From Dromiciops gliroides (Eukaryota; Chordata; Mammalia; Microbiotheria; Microbiotheriidae): 64,000 nt of DNA. The first letter of the stretch is position 1. The number at the start of each line of letters is the position of its first letter. The position numbers and the translations under genes were made by a program. Below the pieces are notes generated by a model. That model was given only the letters and a program-made list of their open reading frames with translations. It did no database searches and had not been told where the DNA came from. The stretch lies in NCBI RefSeq assembly GCF_019393635.1, contig NC_057866.1, positions 231,149,359-231,213,358 of the forward strand, in the 5' to 3' direction. Positions 45,781-56,453 of this stretch are shown piece by piece.

Positions 45781-46190
45781 GGCTCCTACACCACAGGGTT
45801 GTTATAAGGATAAAGTGACTTAACGTGTAAAGTACCATACAAATGTTAGCTATTTTGTCTCATCAGTACTTAATAAATGCATTGATGACTACTATTTTTT
45901 AAAAGCTTAAAATTTTGCAATTATAATCTTAATGGGGCACTGAATGGCAGCAGCTAAAATTGTCAAGGACTCTACCTATGGAAAAATGATTAGTGATGAA
46001 AATTATTGTAGGAATTTTGTTCTTCTCAGTGATCTTCCAGCCACACTTATTTAATGGTATTTCTATGTTGGTTTTCCTTGATATAAATTTTTGCCCTGGG
46101 TACCAAATTAGAACAATCTTTGAGTCAAAAATTTTGCTTTCATTTGTTCATATAACTTACTTTAATTTCACTGCTGATACACGATTCAAT
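45781..46190. other. GSTCD: MIR/L2 tail, then unrecognised intron sequence
   Basis: 45795-45880 (agggttgttataaggataaa, aatgttagctattttg, acttaataaatgcattgatg) is an old MIR/L2-type tail; the rest is unassigned. Confidence 0.45.
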
Positions 46191-46520
46191 ACTCATTTGT
46201 TTAGGACCTACTATGTGCAAAGTGAAACAGGGTGTCGAGGGGGCCTGGTCAGCATCAAGACAACCTGTGTTTAAGTCTGGTCTTAAACACCTTAGTGCAT
46301 GACCCTGAGCAAGCTGCTTACTTCTTCTCAGTGGCCCGTGCAACTTCTAAAGACTTCTATATGGTGAACAGTTGTCAGAACTGCATGTTTCTTCAGCAAG
46401 ATCGTGGGTCTTAACAAAAATAAAAGTATACCAGGCACTATACCAAGTTCTAGGAGATACAAAGACAAGAGAGGGACACACCTGTCTATCCAACAACTTA
46501 CATTCTCATCATCTGTTCAC
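46191..46520 (+). repeat. L2/MIR-like repeat interrupted by a MIR-type SINE
   Basis: tttgtttaggacctactatg and ataccaggcactataccaag, acttacattctcatc frame a MIR-like insert (ggcctggtcagcatcaagac, catgaccctgagcaagctgc). Confidence 0.5.
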
Positions 46521-46621
46521 TTTTACTCTGCCAGAAAAATGTAGCCCAATAGATGCTAAAAGGAAATGTCATCTAAGTCAATTAAATAAATTACCCTGCC
46601 CAAGGAAACTTCTAAGATAAG

Positions 46622-46845
46622 GGAATGCTAAACACTTTATTACAAATGTTATATCATTTGATCCTCACAACAGCCCTGCAAGATGAGTACTATTATTATC
46701 CTAATTTTACAGCTGAGGAAACTTGAGGCAGAGGTTGTGACTTGCTCAGGGTCACACAGCTAGTACATGTGTGAGGTCAAATTTGAACTCAGGTCTTCCT
46801 GATTATAGACCCAGCCCTCTATCAATTCACCACCTGGCTGCTCTA
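46622..46845 (-). repeat. THER1/MIR-type SINE, reverse
   Basis: aaacactttattacaaatgt, gatcctcacaacagccctgc, attttacagctgaggaaact, gacttgctcagggtcacaca, caccacctggctgct. Confidence 0.8.
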
Positions 46846-47334
46846 GACCAGAGTAATCTTAGAAAAAAGGGAGGTTGTCTTCTGGGTTGCACTACATTGG
46901 CTAACATTTACATAATAAAGTTTACAAAGCTTTTTTCTCATGGCCTTAGGCTGAAATGGCTTGTCTGGCTTCAAACATCACTTTCAGAGTTCAGCACTCT
47001 TTCTACTCTCTCTATATATACCAAGTTGTCTCAGGAATTCTGGTATGGCATTAGTCACAACCAGTTCTAATTAAGAGCATAAAATCACATTCCAAAATGA
47101 GACTGAAATGATTTATGGAATCTTTTGATACAGCTCTCCTCCTCCCTGGAATCGTTGGAATAATTAGCCCAAGTACCTTGTATTTCCCAAAAAAGTATTA
47201 ACTATTTAGTTGCAAAATCATTCTTTCCTATTTTGCTACAAATAAGTGTTCTCTCTACTACTCTACACTTGTATTACCTTAATTCTATAGGTAATTGGAA
47301 AAAAGAAAAACTATCAGTCTATTATTGACAACCA
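46846..47334. other. GSTCD: Intron 1 sequence, nothing recognised
   Basis: Possible old LINE scraps (ggttgcactacattggctaac), not assignable. Confidence 0.35.
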
Positions 47335-47495
47335 TGCTGCCTGATGTAGTAGAAAGAAGGCTGGATCTGAGTTCAGGTCCTCACTCTCCTGGCAAAGTGA
47401 CTTAACTTCTATGGGCCTCTTTTCTCATCCACAAAATGTGTGTTGGTCAAGATAATCTTTAAGGTTTAACAGCTAAAATGCTATTAAATTGTATG
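47335..47495 (+). repeat. MIR-type SINE
   Basis: gaaggctggatctgagttca, cctggcaaagtgacttaact, cctcttttctcatccacaaa, gtgttggtcaagataatctt. Confidence 0.7.
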
Positions 47496-48790
47496 ATATG
47501 TCTCAGGAAGTTAAAATTTATAGAGAGCAACTCAGAGGTGAAACTACATAAGGAATTAAATAAACTGAAATCCAATTCTAAAGGTTGAGGCACGTGGACA
47601 AAAGCTGCATTAGTATCCTCTGGATAAGAAGTTAGATTGAAATGTAAAAGTAAAAAGTCTTCCCCTAAACTTGGCCATAAAGAGAGAATCAGAAAAGACT
47701 GTTGCCTTGGAATCCAAATACTCCTGGGTATTCACAGGGATCCACAGTGTTAATACTGACAGCATTAATGCATTTCAGCAGACCCTGAATGTGCTGGTCT
47801 ACCAGCTGGAATGTAATTACTGAAGCAATTATCCCAGCAGCTGATTGCTTAGCCTGCTTTTAATTTCTAACTATAAAACAAGGTGCTGAGTTCCACCTAA
47901 AACTAATAAAGTATAGCAGTTAAATTTGTGTGCTATGTAAAAAATTATAAAACAGGCAGAGAGCACTGGATACTGAGGGAAGTGGGAGCATAATCCTTGG
48001 AATCTTAGACATCACTGATATTCTCTACCTGGATCTGCTAGCTTTTATGTTACAATAAAATGTTGCCCTTTCAAAAGGCAATTTGAAAGCTCATTATTGA
48101 TTCTTTATTTCAAGCCACAGAGGACATAAAAGTTATAAAGAAAGTTTCACTGGAACACTGAAAAACTATTTTCCAATTTAATTGAAAAAGAGCAGGCTAA
48201 TAGAAGGAGCTAAAAATAACAACATTGTAAAGGACTGTTTAACTGAATTTCTCATTCACATTGACCTCTTCAACTAATACTTTAAAACATAACTAAAATA
48301 GGACAGTGTCTTTTCAGTTAGACAATCTCCTAGTAAGACAGCAGTGTGACTTCCCCCACCAAGGAATTTTTTTTAAAAGACCAAAACCCCAAGCCAAGGT
48401 CTTAGTATCAACTTTATTTACAAGACAAATTACAAACAGCTTATTTTTGTCTTGACATAATGCTTCAAAATAGCTTAAAAAAAGTAAGCTATCCATTTCA
48501 ATGACATGGCTTACATTTTAAAAGTGTTATAAAGAACTGTCCATCACCTTTTACATTTTTCCACAGGAATGTTAATTCTTCCTACTTGCATTTCCTATAA
48601 AAGAAAATGACCATTTAGCTGTAGTCAGGTGTGAGCTGTTTGGGTTGCCTTAAAATCTATAAATTCAAGAAAAAGTAATGTTGCCCATCAGCTTTTAGCA
48701 CTGGCTAACATCCTCCAGGAGATCCAGGGAGCCAGACACTTTGTGACAGGCAGTCTGGCAAGAACCTGAACATCTCAGTTTTATCATCAA
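47496..48790. other. GSTCD: Intron 1, repeat-poor stretch (candidate conserved non-coding DNA)
   Basis: About 1.3 kb without a named repeat or coding frame. The 47740-47890 part has balanced composition and dense TAAT/ATTA and cagctg-type motifs. Confidence 0.4.
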
Positions 48791-48970
48791 GACTCATGAT
48801 TTCATCAGTATAGGGAACTCCCCTTGAGGAAAGCCTCCTCTACCACTGTAGCTTTACAAATGTTCTGCCTGCAAGTTCTCTCTCCTTAAATTGGTGAGCT
48901 CCATGAAAGCACATTTTCCCCATCTTATGCCATTTCTTTGATCCCCAGTGCTTAGCACAATGTGTTTCTT
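48791..48970 (+). repeat. Old SINE/L2 fragments
   Basis: catgatttcatcagtatagg, gaactccccttgaggaaagc is the head of a mammalian MIR-containing repeat. ttggtgagctccatgaaagc and ccccagtgcttagcacaatg are the L2 3' end. Confidence 0.5.
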
Positions 48971-49499
48971 GTTTACTTCACCAAACTAATGGTAAATAGT
49001 GCAGGAGTTCTCTCCTTGTTAAAAAATATTCTGACAACTGTATTAAATCTAGTTTCCTTTGTCATCCTATGTTATTTTACTTACTGCATTTAAAAACATT
49101 CTGAGAAGGAATTCATAGGCTTTACTATATATAGCCAAAGGTTAAGAACATGTCTTCTGGAGTTGTAGCTTGGAACACTGAGTCTGGTCCAAGGTGACAC
49201 AACCCCTTTATTTTACTGGTGAGGAACCCAAAAATTTGACCCTAAATCTCTTTAATAACAGTTATATTTTCAACAAAGTAAATCTCAAGTTTATTTCCAG
49301 TGGTGGGTGCTATCAGATTGGTGGTTGTTTTTCCTTCTCCAAAAAGATAAAAACATTACTATGTTGAAGTCAAGGTACAGGGTGCCCAACTGTGGCTGAT
49401 CAGACCAATACAAGCCTAGAAAGCTCTCCCACCTAGAGGGCACAAATGATGAGGTTAATAAGTGAAGGTTGGGGGAGGATTTGGGGTGGTTAGTTAAGA
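48971..49499. other. GSTCD: Intron 1 sequence, nothing recognised
   Basis: No coding frame or confident repeat. Confidence 0.4.
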
Positions 49500-49740
49500 C
49501 TATTATGAAGCACTTTCGCTTCCTTCCAACTCCCAGCTAAAATCCCAACTTCTACAGGAAGTCTTTTGAGCCTCCTTAATGCTAGTGCCTTCCTAGTTAT
49601 ACTGTACCTAAATCGTTTGCATACTGTCTCACCCCTTAGGCTCCCAGCTCCTGGAGGGAAGATCTGTGTTGGGGGAAGGGACTTCTTTGTATCCCCAGCA
49701 CCTAGCCCAGCGTCTGGCATATAGCAGGTGACAGTGGGTA
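49500..49740 (+). repeat. L2 LINE 3' end
   Basis: Good match in order to the L2 terminus: aactcccagctaaaatccca, cttctacaggaagtcttttg, cttaatgctagtgccttcct, tatccccagcacctagccca, tctggcatatagcaggtgac. Confidence 0.75.
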
Positions 49741-50139
49741 GCATGGGGGTCTGGAGTAGGAAAACCCGAGTTCAAATCCGGAGTCACGACACTTTCTCCC
49801 TGTGTGACCCTAGGTAAGTCACTTCACTGCTGTCGTATAAAATAGGAAAATAGTGCCGACTCTCAGGGTTGTTGTGAGGCTCAAATGAGATCTCTGAGAA
49901 TCGCCTGGCACATAGTAAGCAGTATATAATTGTTGGCTACTATATTATGAATACTTGCTGTGTCCCCAAGCAAATCACGTTAAGTGAGCCGAGTTAACCG
50001 ACTCATTTTCCTCATCTACAAAATGGTCGTGACTAGCATCTATCTCCCAGGGTTGCTGAGAACCCAATGAGGTAACTGTCAAAGACTGAGCACAGAGCCG
50101 GGCACACAGTAGGCGCTTAATAAGTGCCTGTTTGCTGAG
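49741..50139 (+). repeat. Two MIR-type SINEs
   Basis: MIR 1: aaacccgagttcaaatccgg, gtgtgaccctaggtaagtca, agggttgttgtgaggctcaa, gcctggcacatagtaagcag. MIR 2: ccaagcaaatcacgttaagt, tcattttcctcatctacaaa, gccgggcacacagtaggcgc. Confidence 0.7.
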
Positions 50140-50659
50140 GAACCCACCCGTTCTCTAGCCAGTTTGGTATTCCAAGAGGTACGTGGGAGGAAACCTGATA
50201 TATCAAAAATCCGCCCTCTCCCCCTTATTCCTGTGGCACTTGCACGCTGGGGCCCAGCTGGGGCTTTCTGCGGACGCGAGGGACAGTGAAGTCTCTGAGT
50301 TGTCTGGTAGCACATCCAGGCTCGGCATTCAGGACAACAGTAAGGGCTTAATAAATGCTTCTTGCCTGACTGATTTCAAGGGTTCGCACCGTAAGGAAAA
50401 GGTCCTTTAGGGCCGGGACCCTGCGGAGGGTGGCCCACAGGGCGGAGGGGGCCGCGGGGCTCGCTAAGAGCCCCTCCCCGTCTCTGGATGCTCTGCCCCG
50501 GCCCGGCCCTGCCACTCGAATGCGGATGCCCCAAAAGTAAAGGCGGCTACCTCCTGCACCCCGCTTTTAAAATTAGTTGCTGGCTGGAGGCGCGCCCCCA
50601 ACACCCACACCCCCCGCCGCCGCTCCTTCGCCGCTCCCGGTATCTCTCCACCTGCTCAC

Positions 50660-50780
50660 CAGCCTAAGTCCCGAGATGGTCGAGAGCCCTGGCACGCAGC
50701 GATTCATAAACGAGCGCACAGGAAGACGGGAGGCGGTCGGGGGCACTGCGCAGACGTCACTTCCTGTCGTCGCACCTCTG
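50660..50780 (-). other. GSTCD: GSTCD predicted non-coding exon 1 (5' UTR)
   Basis: On the minus strand a consensus donor, GGCTG|GTGAGC, lies just left of 50660 inside the CpG island and upstream of the GSTCD start exon. The stretch feeding into it (about 50660-50700) has no ATG on the minus strand. The 5' end is not visible in the sequence, so the right-hand limit is only an estimate placed short of the opposing INTS12 exon. The donor would splice over about 10 kb to the acceptor at 40572. This rests on splice consensus, CpG context and the known head-to-head arrangement; no transcript evidence is available. Confidence 0.6.
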
Positions 50781-50799
50781 AAAAATTTCCCTCCCCTCT

Positions 50800-50939
50800 C
50801 TGCTCCTGGAACCTTTGTTTTCCCACTCCGGGAGCCGGCCGGCGGGTATCTGAGGCCCGACGCCAGAAGCGGACGCCAGGGAGGGACGGAGAGGCGGCCG
50901 AGGGCGTGGGCCCGTGTCGCGCGCGCGCGAGAGGAGCTG
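50800..50939 (+). other. INTS12: INTS12 predicted non-coding exon 1 (5' UTR)
   Basis: A strong donor, GAGCTG|GTGAGT, follows 50939 on the plus strand within the CpG island, 120-280 bases from the divergent GSTCD donor. It would splice to the acceptor at 55490/55491. The transcription start is not visible, so the left limit is a guess between the ETS-like site near 50762 and the donor. A long open frame crosses this GC-rich region but looks like composition, not coding. Confidence 0.6.
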
Positions 50940-51079
50940 GTGAGTCGGTGGGGAGGGGGCCCCGCAGTCCGCGAGGGGCTTCGGCAGGCGCGCGGACGGG
51001 CTCGCGCTCAGGGCCGTTTCCCTAACTAGGGGCCGGAGAGGGCGGAGACTGAGGCGGCGGCGGCGCCGGGGCTTGGAGT

Positions 51080-51102
51080 GGGGGGTGGGGGTGGGGGTGG
51101 GG
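51080..51102 (+). promoter_or_regulatory. Potential G-quadruplex motif
   Basis: Four runs of four or more G separated by single T (GGGGGGTGGGGGTGGGGGTGGGG), 140 bases downstream of the INTS12 exon 1 donor on the transcribed strand. Formation is predicted from pattern only. Confidence 0.6.
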
Positions 51103-51422
51103 CTTCGCTGACCCCCAGCGGCTCCGCCCTGCGCGGGCCTCCGCGATGATCAGAATGAATGAGGAAGTCAAGGCAGCGGGTGCTGAGGGGAGAGGGAATA
51201 TAGAGATCCGAGTTCGAATCCCATTGCACGCAGTTGTGCCAGCCGGGTGCCCCTTACCCTCTCGGCCTCAGTTTCCCCTTCTGTAAAACGAGGTTAATAA
51301 ATAGCCATCTTCTCCCCACACAGCCTGGCCAAGTCACTCAATCTCTGCCTGCCTCAGTTTCCTCCTCTGTAAAATGGGGATAATAATGACACCTCCCGGC
51401 CAAGCCACTATGCACTTTTTTT

Positions 51423-51562
51423 TTTTGCGGGGCAATGGGGGTTAAGTGACTTGCCCAGGGTCACACAGCTAGTAAGTGTCAAGTGTCTGAGGCCGGATTT
51501 GAACTCAGGTACTCCTGAATCCAGGGCCAGTGCTTTATCCACTGCGCCACGTAGCCGCCCCC
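51423..51562 (-). mobile_element. WSINE1-like CORE-SINE near the INTS12 promoter
   Basis: Reverse copy ending gccacgtagccgccccc. Perfect TSD cactatgcactttttt at 51407-51422 and 51563-51578. It sits about 480 bases downstream of the predicted INTS12 exon 1 donor, within a MIR copy (ctgcctcagtttcctcctct on both sides). Confidence 0.95.
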
Positions 51563-51578
51563 CACTATGCACTTTTTT

Positions 51579-52399
51579 CTGCCTCAGTTTCCTCCCCTGT
51601 AAAATGGAGATAACGCTGTCACCTTCCGTTTGTTGTGAGGGTCAAGTGCTTTTACGCCCTAAAGCTCCCTGTTAATGGCCAAACAGCGGTGATGAGGATG
51701 ATGGGCAGAAGCAGCTGGGCATAGAGTGGAAAGAATTCCAGGAGCCAGAGAGACCTGGATTCGAGTTTGACACAGTGGACGAGTGACCCTGGGCCAGGAA
51801 GTGTCACACTGGGATAGATGTGTCAGCCACAAAAGTGTGCGCTAAGATCTCTGCGGGGAGCCCCATTTTTGACTGAGGAACCCGCCTGTGAATGTATCTG
51901 TAGGTTCCACTGCACTTTCATTTGTTTTGTTAAATAATCTCCCCTTCCAGTTTGATCTGCTTAGCAAGGCTTGTGGGGCATGTGCATTCTACTGTGATTC
52001 TCTGTGAGTTTCTTCACCCAGGAGCCTCCCCACTGATGAAATCATAGGTCCTGTCAGAGACAAGAGGGGTGGGTGGGAAGACGTGGGGAAGGTAATCTCC
52101 CTAGGCAACAAGCATTTTAAAAATCGTATGCTTACTATATTCCAGGTTGTGCCATGTGAAGGGCAAAATCAGGGCCACAAATCTTCTAACAAGGAAGGCA
52201 GCTTGCAGAAGACTGCCTATGTACAGGTCTACACGGTATTCCCAGCTGCTCTTTTGTCTTTGTGTTATGAACAGCACAAAACTTGTATGTTTTCTTCTCC
52301 AATGGCCCCTTTCGCCCTGTGCCTTCGCTTGTTGGTTTAGAAGTAGAGTCTGCCCTCCCCGCTTTACATTTTCTGAACTTCTGGAGATGATCACTCCAT
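51579..52399. other. INTS12: INTS12 intron 1 with MIR scraps
   Basis: 51579-51660 and 51715-51810 are MIR-like (agtttcctcccctgtaaaat; gacctggattcgagtttgac). The remaining 600 bases are unassigned and non-coding. Confidence 0.45.
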
Positions 52400-52565
52400 A
52401 GCTTTAGAACTGATGTTTACCCCAAAGGTCATCTAATCCATCTTACTCCAAAGGTCATCTCCTCTTACAGATAAAGAAAATGAATCTCAAAGACATTGAG
52501 TGATTCTGCTGAGGTCATAGAATCAGTAAAATTGACAGAACAGAGATTCAAATCCAGGTCTTCTG
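52400..52565 (-). repeat. MIR-like fragment, reverse
   Basis: tcttacagataaagaaaatg, gagattcaaatccaggtctt. Confidence 0.45.
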
Positions 52566-52707
52566 TTCTTAGAATGAGAGAAACGTATGAGAACTTAGTA
52601 GATAAAAACAGAGGCAGCATTTGCCCTTGAAGACTTATCTATTCCTGCATCTATTGAAGAAAGTAAAGAGATTGCATCATCCCAGCTAATGTCACATAGT
52701 CTTGTTA

Positions 52708-52852
52708 GCAGAGGGGGTGAGGCAATTGGGTTTAAGTGACTTGCCCAGGGTCACACAGCTAGTAAGTGTCAAGTATCTGAGGCCAGATTTGAACTCAGGT
52801 CCTCCTGACTCCAGGGCTGGTGCTCTATCCACTGTGCCATCTAGCTGCCCCT
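52708..52852 (-). mobile_element. WSINE1-like CORE-SINE
   Basis: gtgaggcaattgggtttaag ... gccatctagctgcccc, reverse orientation. Confidence 0.93.
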
Positions 52853-53895
52853 TCTCTAGGATTTTTAAGCAAACCATCATATCCTCAGCAAATAGGGATA
52901 GATTCAGCTCTTCTTTAGGTCTTCAATATCTTTTTCCTTGTGTTATTGCAAGCATTTTCAGAACTATATGATCTAATAGTGGGGAGAGTAGACTTGGTTG
53001 TTTTAATACTTCATTGGAAAAGGTTCTACTATATCCCTAATGCAAATGATTCTTGCTTTTAGTTTTGTATAGATACTTTTTTGATATAAAAAATGTCCCT
53101 ATATGTGCTCTGTAGGATTTTTAGCATCAATGAGTCCAAAGCTTTTTCTTCATCTATTGAGGTAATCATGTGGTTATGTATGGTTTTTGTTTTCAATATA
53201 ATCAAGTTACATTGATTGCTTTTCTAATCTTAAACCATTCTTTCATCCCTGAAACAAATCCAGCCTCAATACGATAAATTATTTCTTGGATGAATCTCTG
53301 AAGTTTTTTTGACAGGGTTTTATCTTTCTTGGGTCTTCTGTTATTTTGGGCATTTTATATTTTAAAAAATATTCTCTTTTGTGTTCTCATTTTTGTTTGT
53401 TAGTATATAACTGGGTATGATATATTCTGATAATTATTTTCAATTCTTCTGATTTTTGTTATTTCACTTTGTTTATATGCTATTTTGTTGATATAATTTT
53501 CTTTAATCGATGACTAAAGTCTTCTCAATATTATTAGTCTTTTCAAAGAATCAGCAATTTAGTTTTATTATTTATATTTTTGTTGTCTCCATTGTATCTA
53601 TTTTTCTTTTAATTTTTAACATCTCTTTTGTGCTATTTTAAATTTATTTGATACCTTTCTAATTTTTAAATGCATATTCAGTTCATTAAAGCTCATTTTA
53701 TTTTATTAATCCATTTAATTAATTATTTAATTGGTTGGCTGATTTGTTTCATTAATTTTTTTTATTGGTTTACAGGCATATGATTTTTCCTCCTAAAAGT
53801 GGATAAGCTGCATCCCCAAAATTTTGGTATGTTGTTTAATTATTATTATTTACTTTCACATTATTATTGTTTCTATAATTGTTCTTTAACTCACT
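52853..53895 (-). mobile_element. L1 ORF2 fragment (antisense to INTS12)
   Basis: The reverse complement follows L1 ORF2 in order: 'gagttaaagaacaattatagaaa' near 53895 (compare 25891 plus), the endonuclease/RT linker, and an RT tail at 52870-52960. Many stops. Confidence 0.75.
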
Positions 53896-54894
53896 TTGGC
53901 AACCAAGTGGAGAACAGATTGAATTGGAGACTGACTTTAAGGTGAGGAGGCTCAAGGTGGGGATAGCTTTTTCAAATTTTTGCTCTTAGTTTAGTTTCCT
54001 TCAATATAACTTTTGAAAACAATTTAAAGCATTCTGTAGTAGAAGTTAGGAGGTATCATTTTTTTTTCTTCTGAAAATTTAAAATAACCAATAACTAGTC
54101 TTTTTTTCCCTTTTAAACTTAGAGGGAAAAAAACCAAATGCGTTTCCATACTTAACTTTTATTTGTCAAGATTCAGAGTAAAGCAGGTTTTAATGGCTTT
54201 ATAAATCCCCAGAAGGAAGGATTGTAATGGAAATGCTGACTAACTCTTAACTGTGCCAGTACAAATGTGTTAACCCCAAAGGCAAGAGGGGCATTCTAAA
54301 CCATGGTGGAGAGACCAAAGGACTGAACATAAATAGTAAATTTTTATTTTAACAATTCTTTTCCAATCAAAGTATTTGCATAAGTGACAATCAGATATAT
54401 TCTTTATAGCAGAATCCACAATAGTTTGAAAATAAAGCTCTTTTAGTATTATTCTCGATCACAGAATACCTTCATTTATTGTAATCAACATTATTATTCT
54501 TATTGAAAACTTTTCAAGTTCTGCAAGAACCCTAGCATTGTGATAAGCTCAGTGGCGTTTATACGATTTTGATTTGGTCCCTTCTCTCACATTGGTTTTA
54601 ATCTTAGAGAGGAATATGAGGCACAATAAACACAGAATTGATAAAATCAGGACATGAGGAGGGTTTTCTTGGGTACATGATATTGAGAGAAAAAGGACAA
54701 ATAAGTGTGTAGAATGCATGACAGGCAACAACCAATGAAGCAACAAAAGTGGCCAAGCACTTAAGAGCACTCCCTAATGATGGCTCAGCTATTGCCCCCC
54801 TTCCCTTTTTTTTTTAAAGTGCTTGACTGTGACTATATTATGGTCTGACAGAAAGAGAAGAAAGAAGGGAAGGGTATAAGCATATATAGGATAC
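53896..54894. other. INTS12: INTS12 intron 1, 1 kb unrecognised
   Basis: AT-rich, without a named repeat or supported exon. Confidence 0.4.
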
Positions 54895-55130
54895 TGCTAT
54901 ATTCAAGGCACTGGGCTGCTAAGCACTTTACAAATATTATCTCATTTGATCCTTGAAACAACCCTGGGTAGTAGATGTTATTATTCCTGTTTTACCATTG
55001 AGGAAACTGAGGCAAACAGTTAAATGACTTGCCCAAGGTCACACAAATAGTGTCTGAGGCCAGGTTTGCACTCAGGTCTTCCTGATTTCAGGCTCAGCAT
55101 TCTCTCTACTGTGACACCTAGTTGCTTCTG
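54895..55130 (-). repeat. THER1/MIR-type SINE, reverse
   Basis: aagcactttacaaatattat, gatccttgaaacaaccctgg, gaggaaactgaggcaaacag, gacttgcccaaggtcacaca, gtgacacctagttgctt. Confidence 0.82.
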
Positions 55131-55498
55131 CTTGCATCTTTCATTATCTGTCTGAGTATATCTTTGATTTTTATAATGGAAATCATTAGAGAAACAGGTT
55201 GTGCTAAGGAATTTTGTTTATAGCCAGCCTTGTTGGAACATGTCAGTCCTTTAAACTGAGGAGAACCTATACCAAAAATAACCATTTTTGTTATTTGAAT
55301 TTTATATTTTTTGTAGCAGATTTGTCTCCTAAATCTGTTTGACTTTGAGTGATAATAGAATGTTTGTATTCACCAAGCATAGACAAAAATCACCCTATAT
55401 GGGAGATAAATGCAAATCTGGAGCTAACACATTGTCCCAAATCAGTAAGTGTTGACAGTAAATTTTTTTTCATGTTTCTTTTTTATTTAGTAATTGCA

Positions 55499-55654
55499 AT
55501 GGCTGCTACTGTGAACTTGGAACTCGATCCCATTTTTTTGAAAGCACTGGGCTTCTTACATTCAAAGAGCAAAGATTCTGCTGAAAAGCTAAAAGCTCTG
55601 TTGGATGAATCTTTGGCAAGAGGCATTGATTCAAGTTACCGTCCATCACAGAAG
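55499..55654 (+). CDS. INTS12: INTS12 first coding exon (residues 1-52)
   Basis: The product starts [20 protein letters not shown] and continues [20 protein letters not shown] and [12 protein letters not shown], which I recognise as the extreme N-terminus of Integrator complex subunit 12. INTS12 is a nuclear PHD-finger protein of the Integrator complex, which processes snRNA 3' ends and attenuates paused Pol II transcription. This N-terminal segment is the helical Integrator-binding region; the PHD finger lies in later exons outside the window. The acceptor is TTTTATTTAG|TAATTG before 55491, giving 8 bases of 5' UTR before the ATG at 55499. The donor is CAGAAG|GTATGT after 55654. The 156 coding bases are 52 codons, so the next intron is phase 0. 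No further INTS12 exon was found through 64000, so intron 2 exceeds 8.3 kb. Confidence 0.96.
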
Positions 55655-55901
55655 GTATGTATGTGAATTAAATGACTAGAGGAGTTTTGTGCCATGGAAG
55701 TAAAAGACAAAGGTAAATGGATGGGGTAAAAGATTGAAGCATCTAGAGATGGTCCCTTTACCAACATGATTATTTCTCACAGCATGAAGAAATTAGATCT
55801 CATTTTCTTCTCTCTGCATTCAAACCTAAATTGAATTGTGAGACAAATTTAGAGGGTAGAAAACATCATTGTATTATTGTGCTATAAGAAATAACAAGTG
55901 T

Positions 55902-56045
55902 GGGGGCAGCTAGGTGGCGCAGTGGATAAAGCACCAGCCCTGGATTCAGGAGGACCAGAGTTCAAATCCAGCCTCAAACACTTGACACTTACTAGCTGTG
56001 TGACCCTGGGTACCCAAAAAAAAGAAAGAAAGAAAGAAAGAAAGA
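55902..56045 (+). mobile_element. WSINE1-like CORE-SINE, 3'-shortened
   Basis: gggggcagctaggtggcgca ... gtgaccctggg, then a jump to tacccaaaa and (GAAA)n; the usual caagtcacttaacccc is missing. TSD agaaataacaag / agaaatgacaag in L1. Confidence 0.92.
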
Positions 56046-56453
56046 AAGAAAAGAAATGACAAGCAGGATGATTTCAGAAAGGCCTGGAAAGACTTGTGTG
56101 AACTGATGTAGAGTGAAGTGAGCAGAACCAAGAGAATGTTGTGCACAGTGACAGCAGTATTGTTTGATGAAGAATTCTAAATGACTTAATTATTCTCAGT
56201 AATACAATGATCCAAGACAGTTCCAAGGACTAACGATAAAGCATAATATCTACCTCCAGGGAAAGAAGTGATATTTATTGAACAGACTGAAACATGCTAT
56301 TTTTCACTTCCTTCCAAATTTTTTTTCTTTTATTCAAATTTTCTTACACAAAATGACTAATATGGTAATTTTTTACATAAATGCACATATACAACCTATA
56401 TCCGATTGCTTACTGACTCAGGGAAGGGGGAGGGGAGGGACAAAATTTGGAAC

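Larger units (their letters stand above)
40573..50659 (-). other. GSTCD: GSTCD intron 1
   Basis: This is the interval between the predicted exon 1 donor and the exon 2 acceptor. It is the least repeat-saturated part of the window: a few WSINE1-like copies (41196, 42187, 44136), MIR and L2 pieces and one L1 3' fragment at 45060-45780. No coding exon is recognisable in it. Confidence 0.6.
50400..51165. promoter_or_regulatory. CpG-island bidirectional promoter of GSTCD and INTS12
   Basis: This is the only CpG-dense, G+C-rich stretch in an otherwise AT-rich window, with runs such as GTCGCGCGCGCGCGAG near 50916-50931 and GGCGGCGGCGGCGCC near 51055. Divergent splice donors flank its centre (minus at 50660, plus at 50939). 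Between them lies CAGACGTCACTTCCTG at about 50751-50766, combining a CRE-like ACGTCA with an ETS/GABP-type ACTTCCTG (CAGGAAGT on the other strand). This is typical of divergent housekeeping promoters; no TATA box is apparent. Factor binding is inferred from motif only. Confidence 0.85.
50940..55490 (+). other. INTS12: INTS12 intron 1
   Basis: Intron from the predicted exon 1 donor to the coding-exon acceptor. It holds a G-run cluster right after the donor, two minus-strand WSINE1-like SINEs, MIR copies and an antisense L1 fragment. Confidence 0.6.

Noticed and set aside
50577..51029. 150-codon open frame across the CpG island
   Set aside because: Pro/Arg/Ala-rich composition effect of GC-rich promoter DNA; it crosses both predicted first exons and the donor, and I recognise no protein in it.
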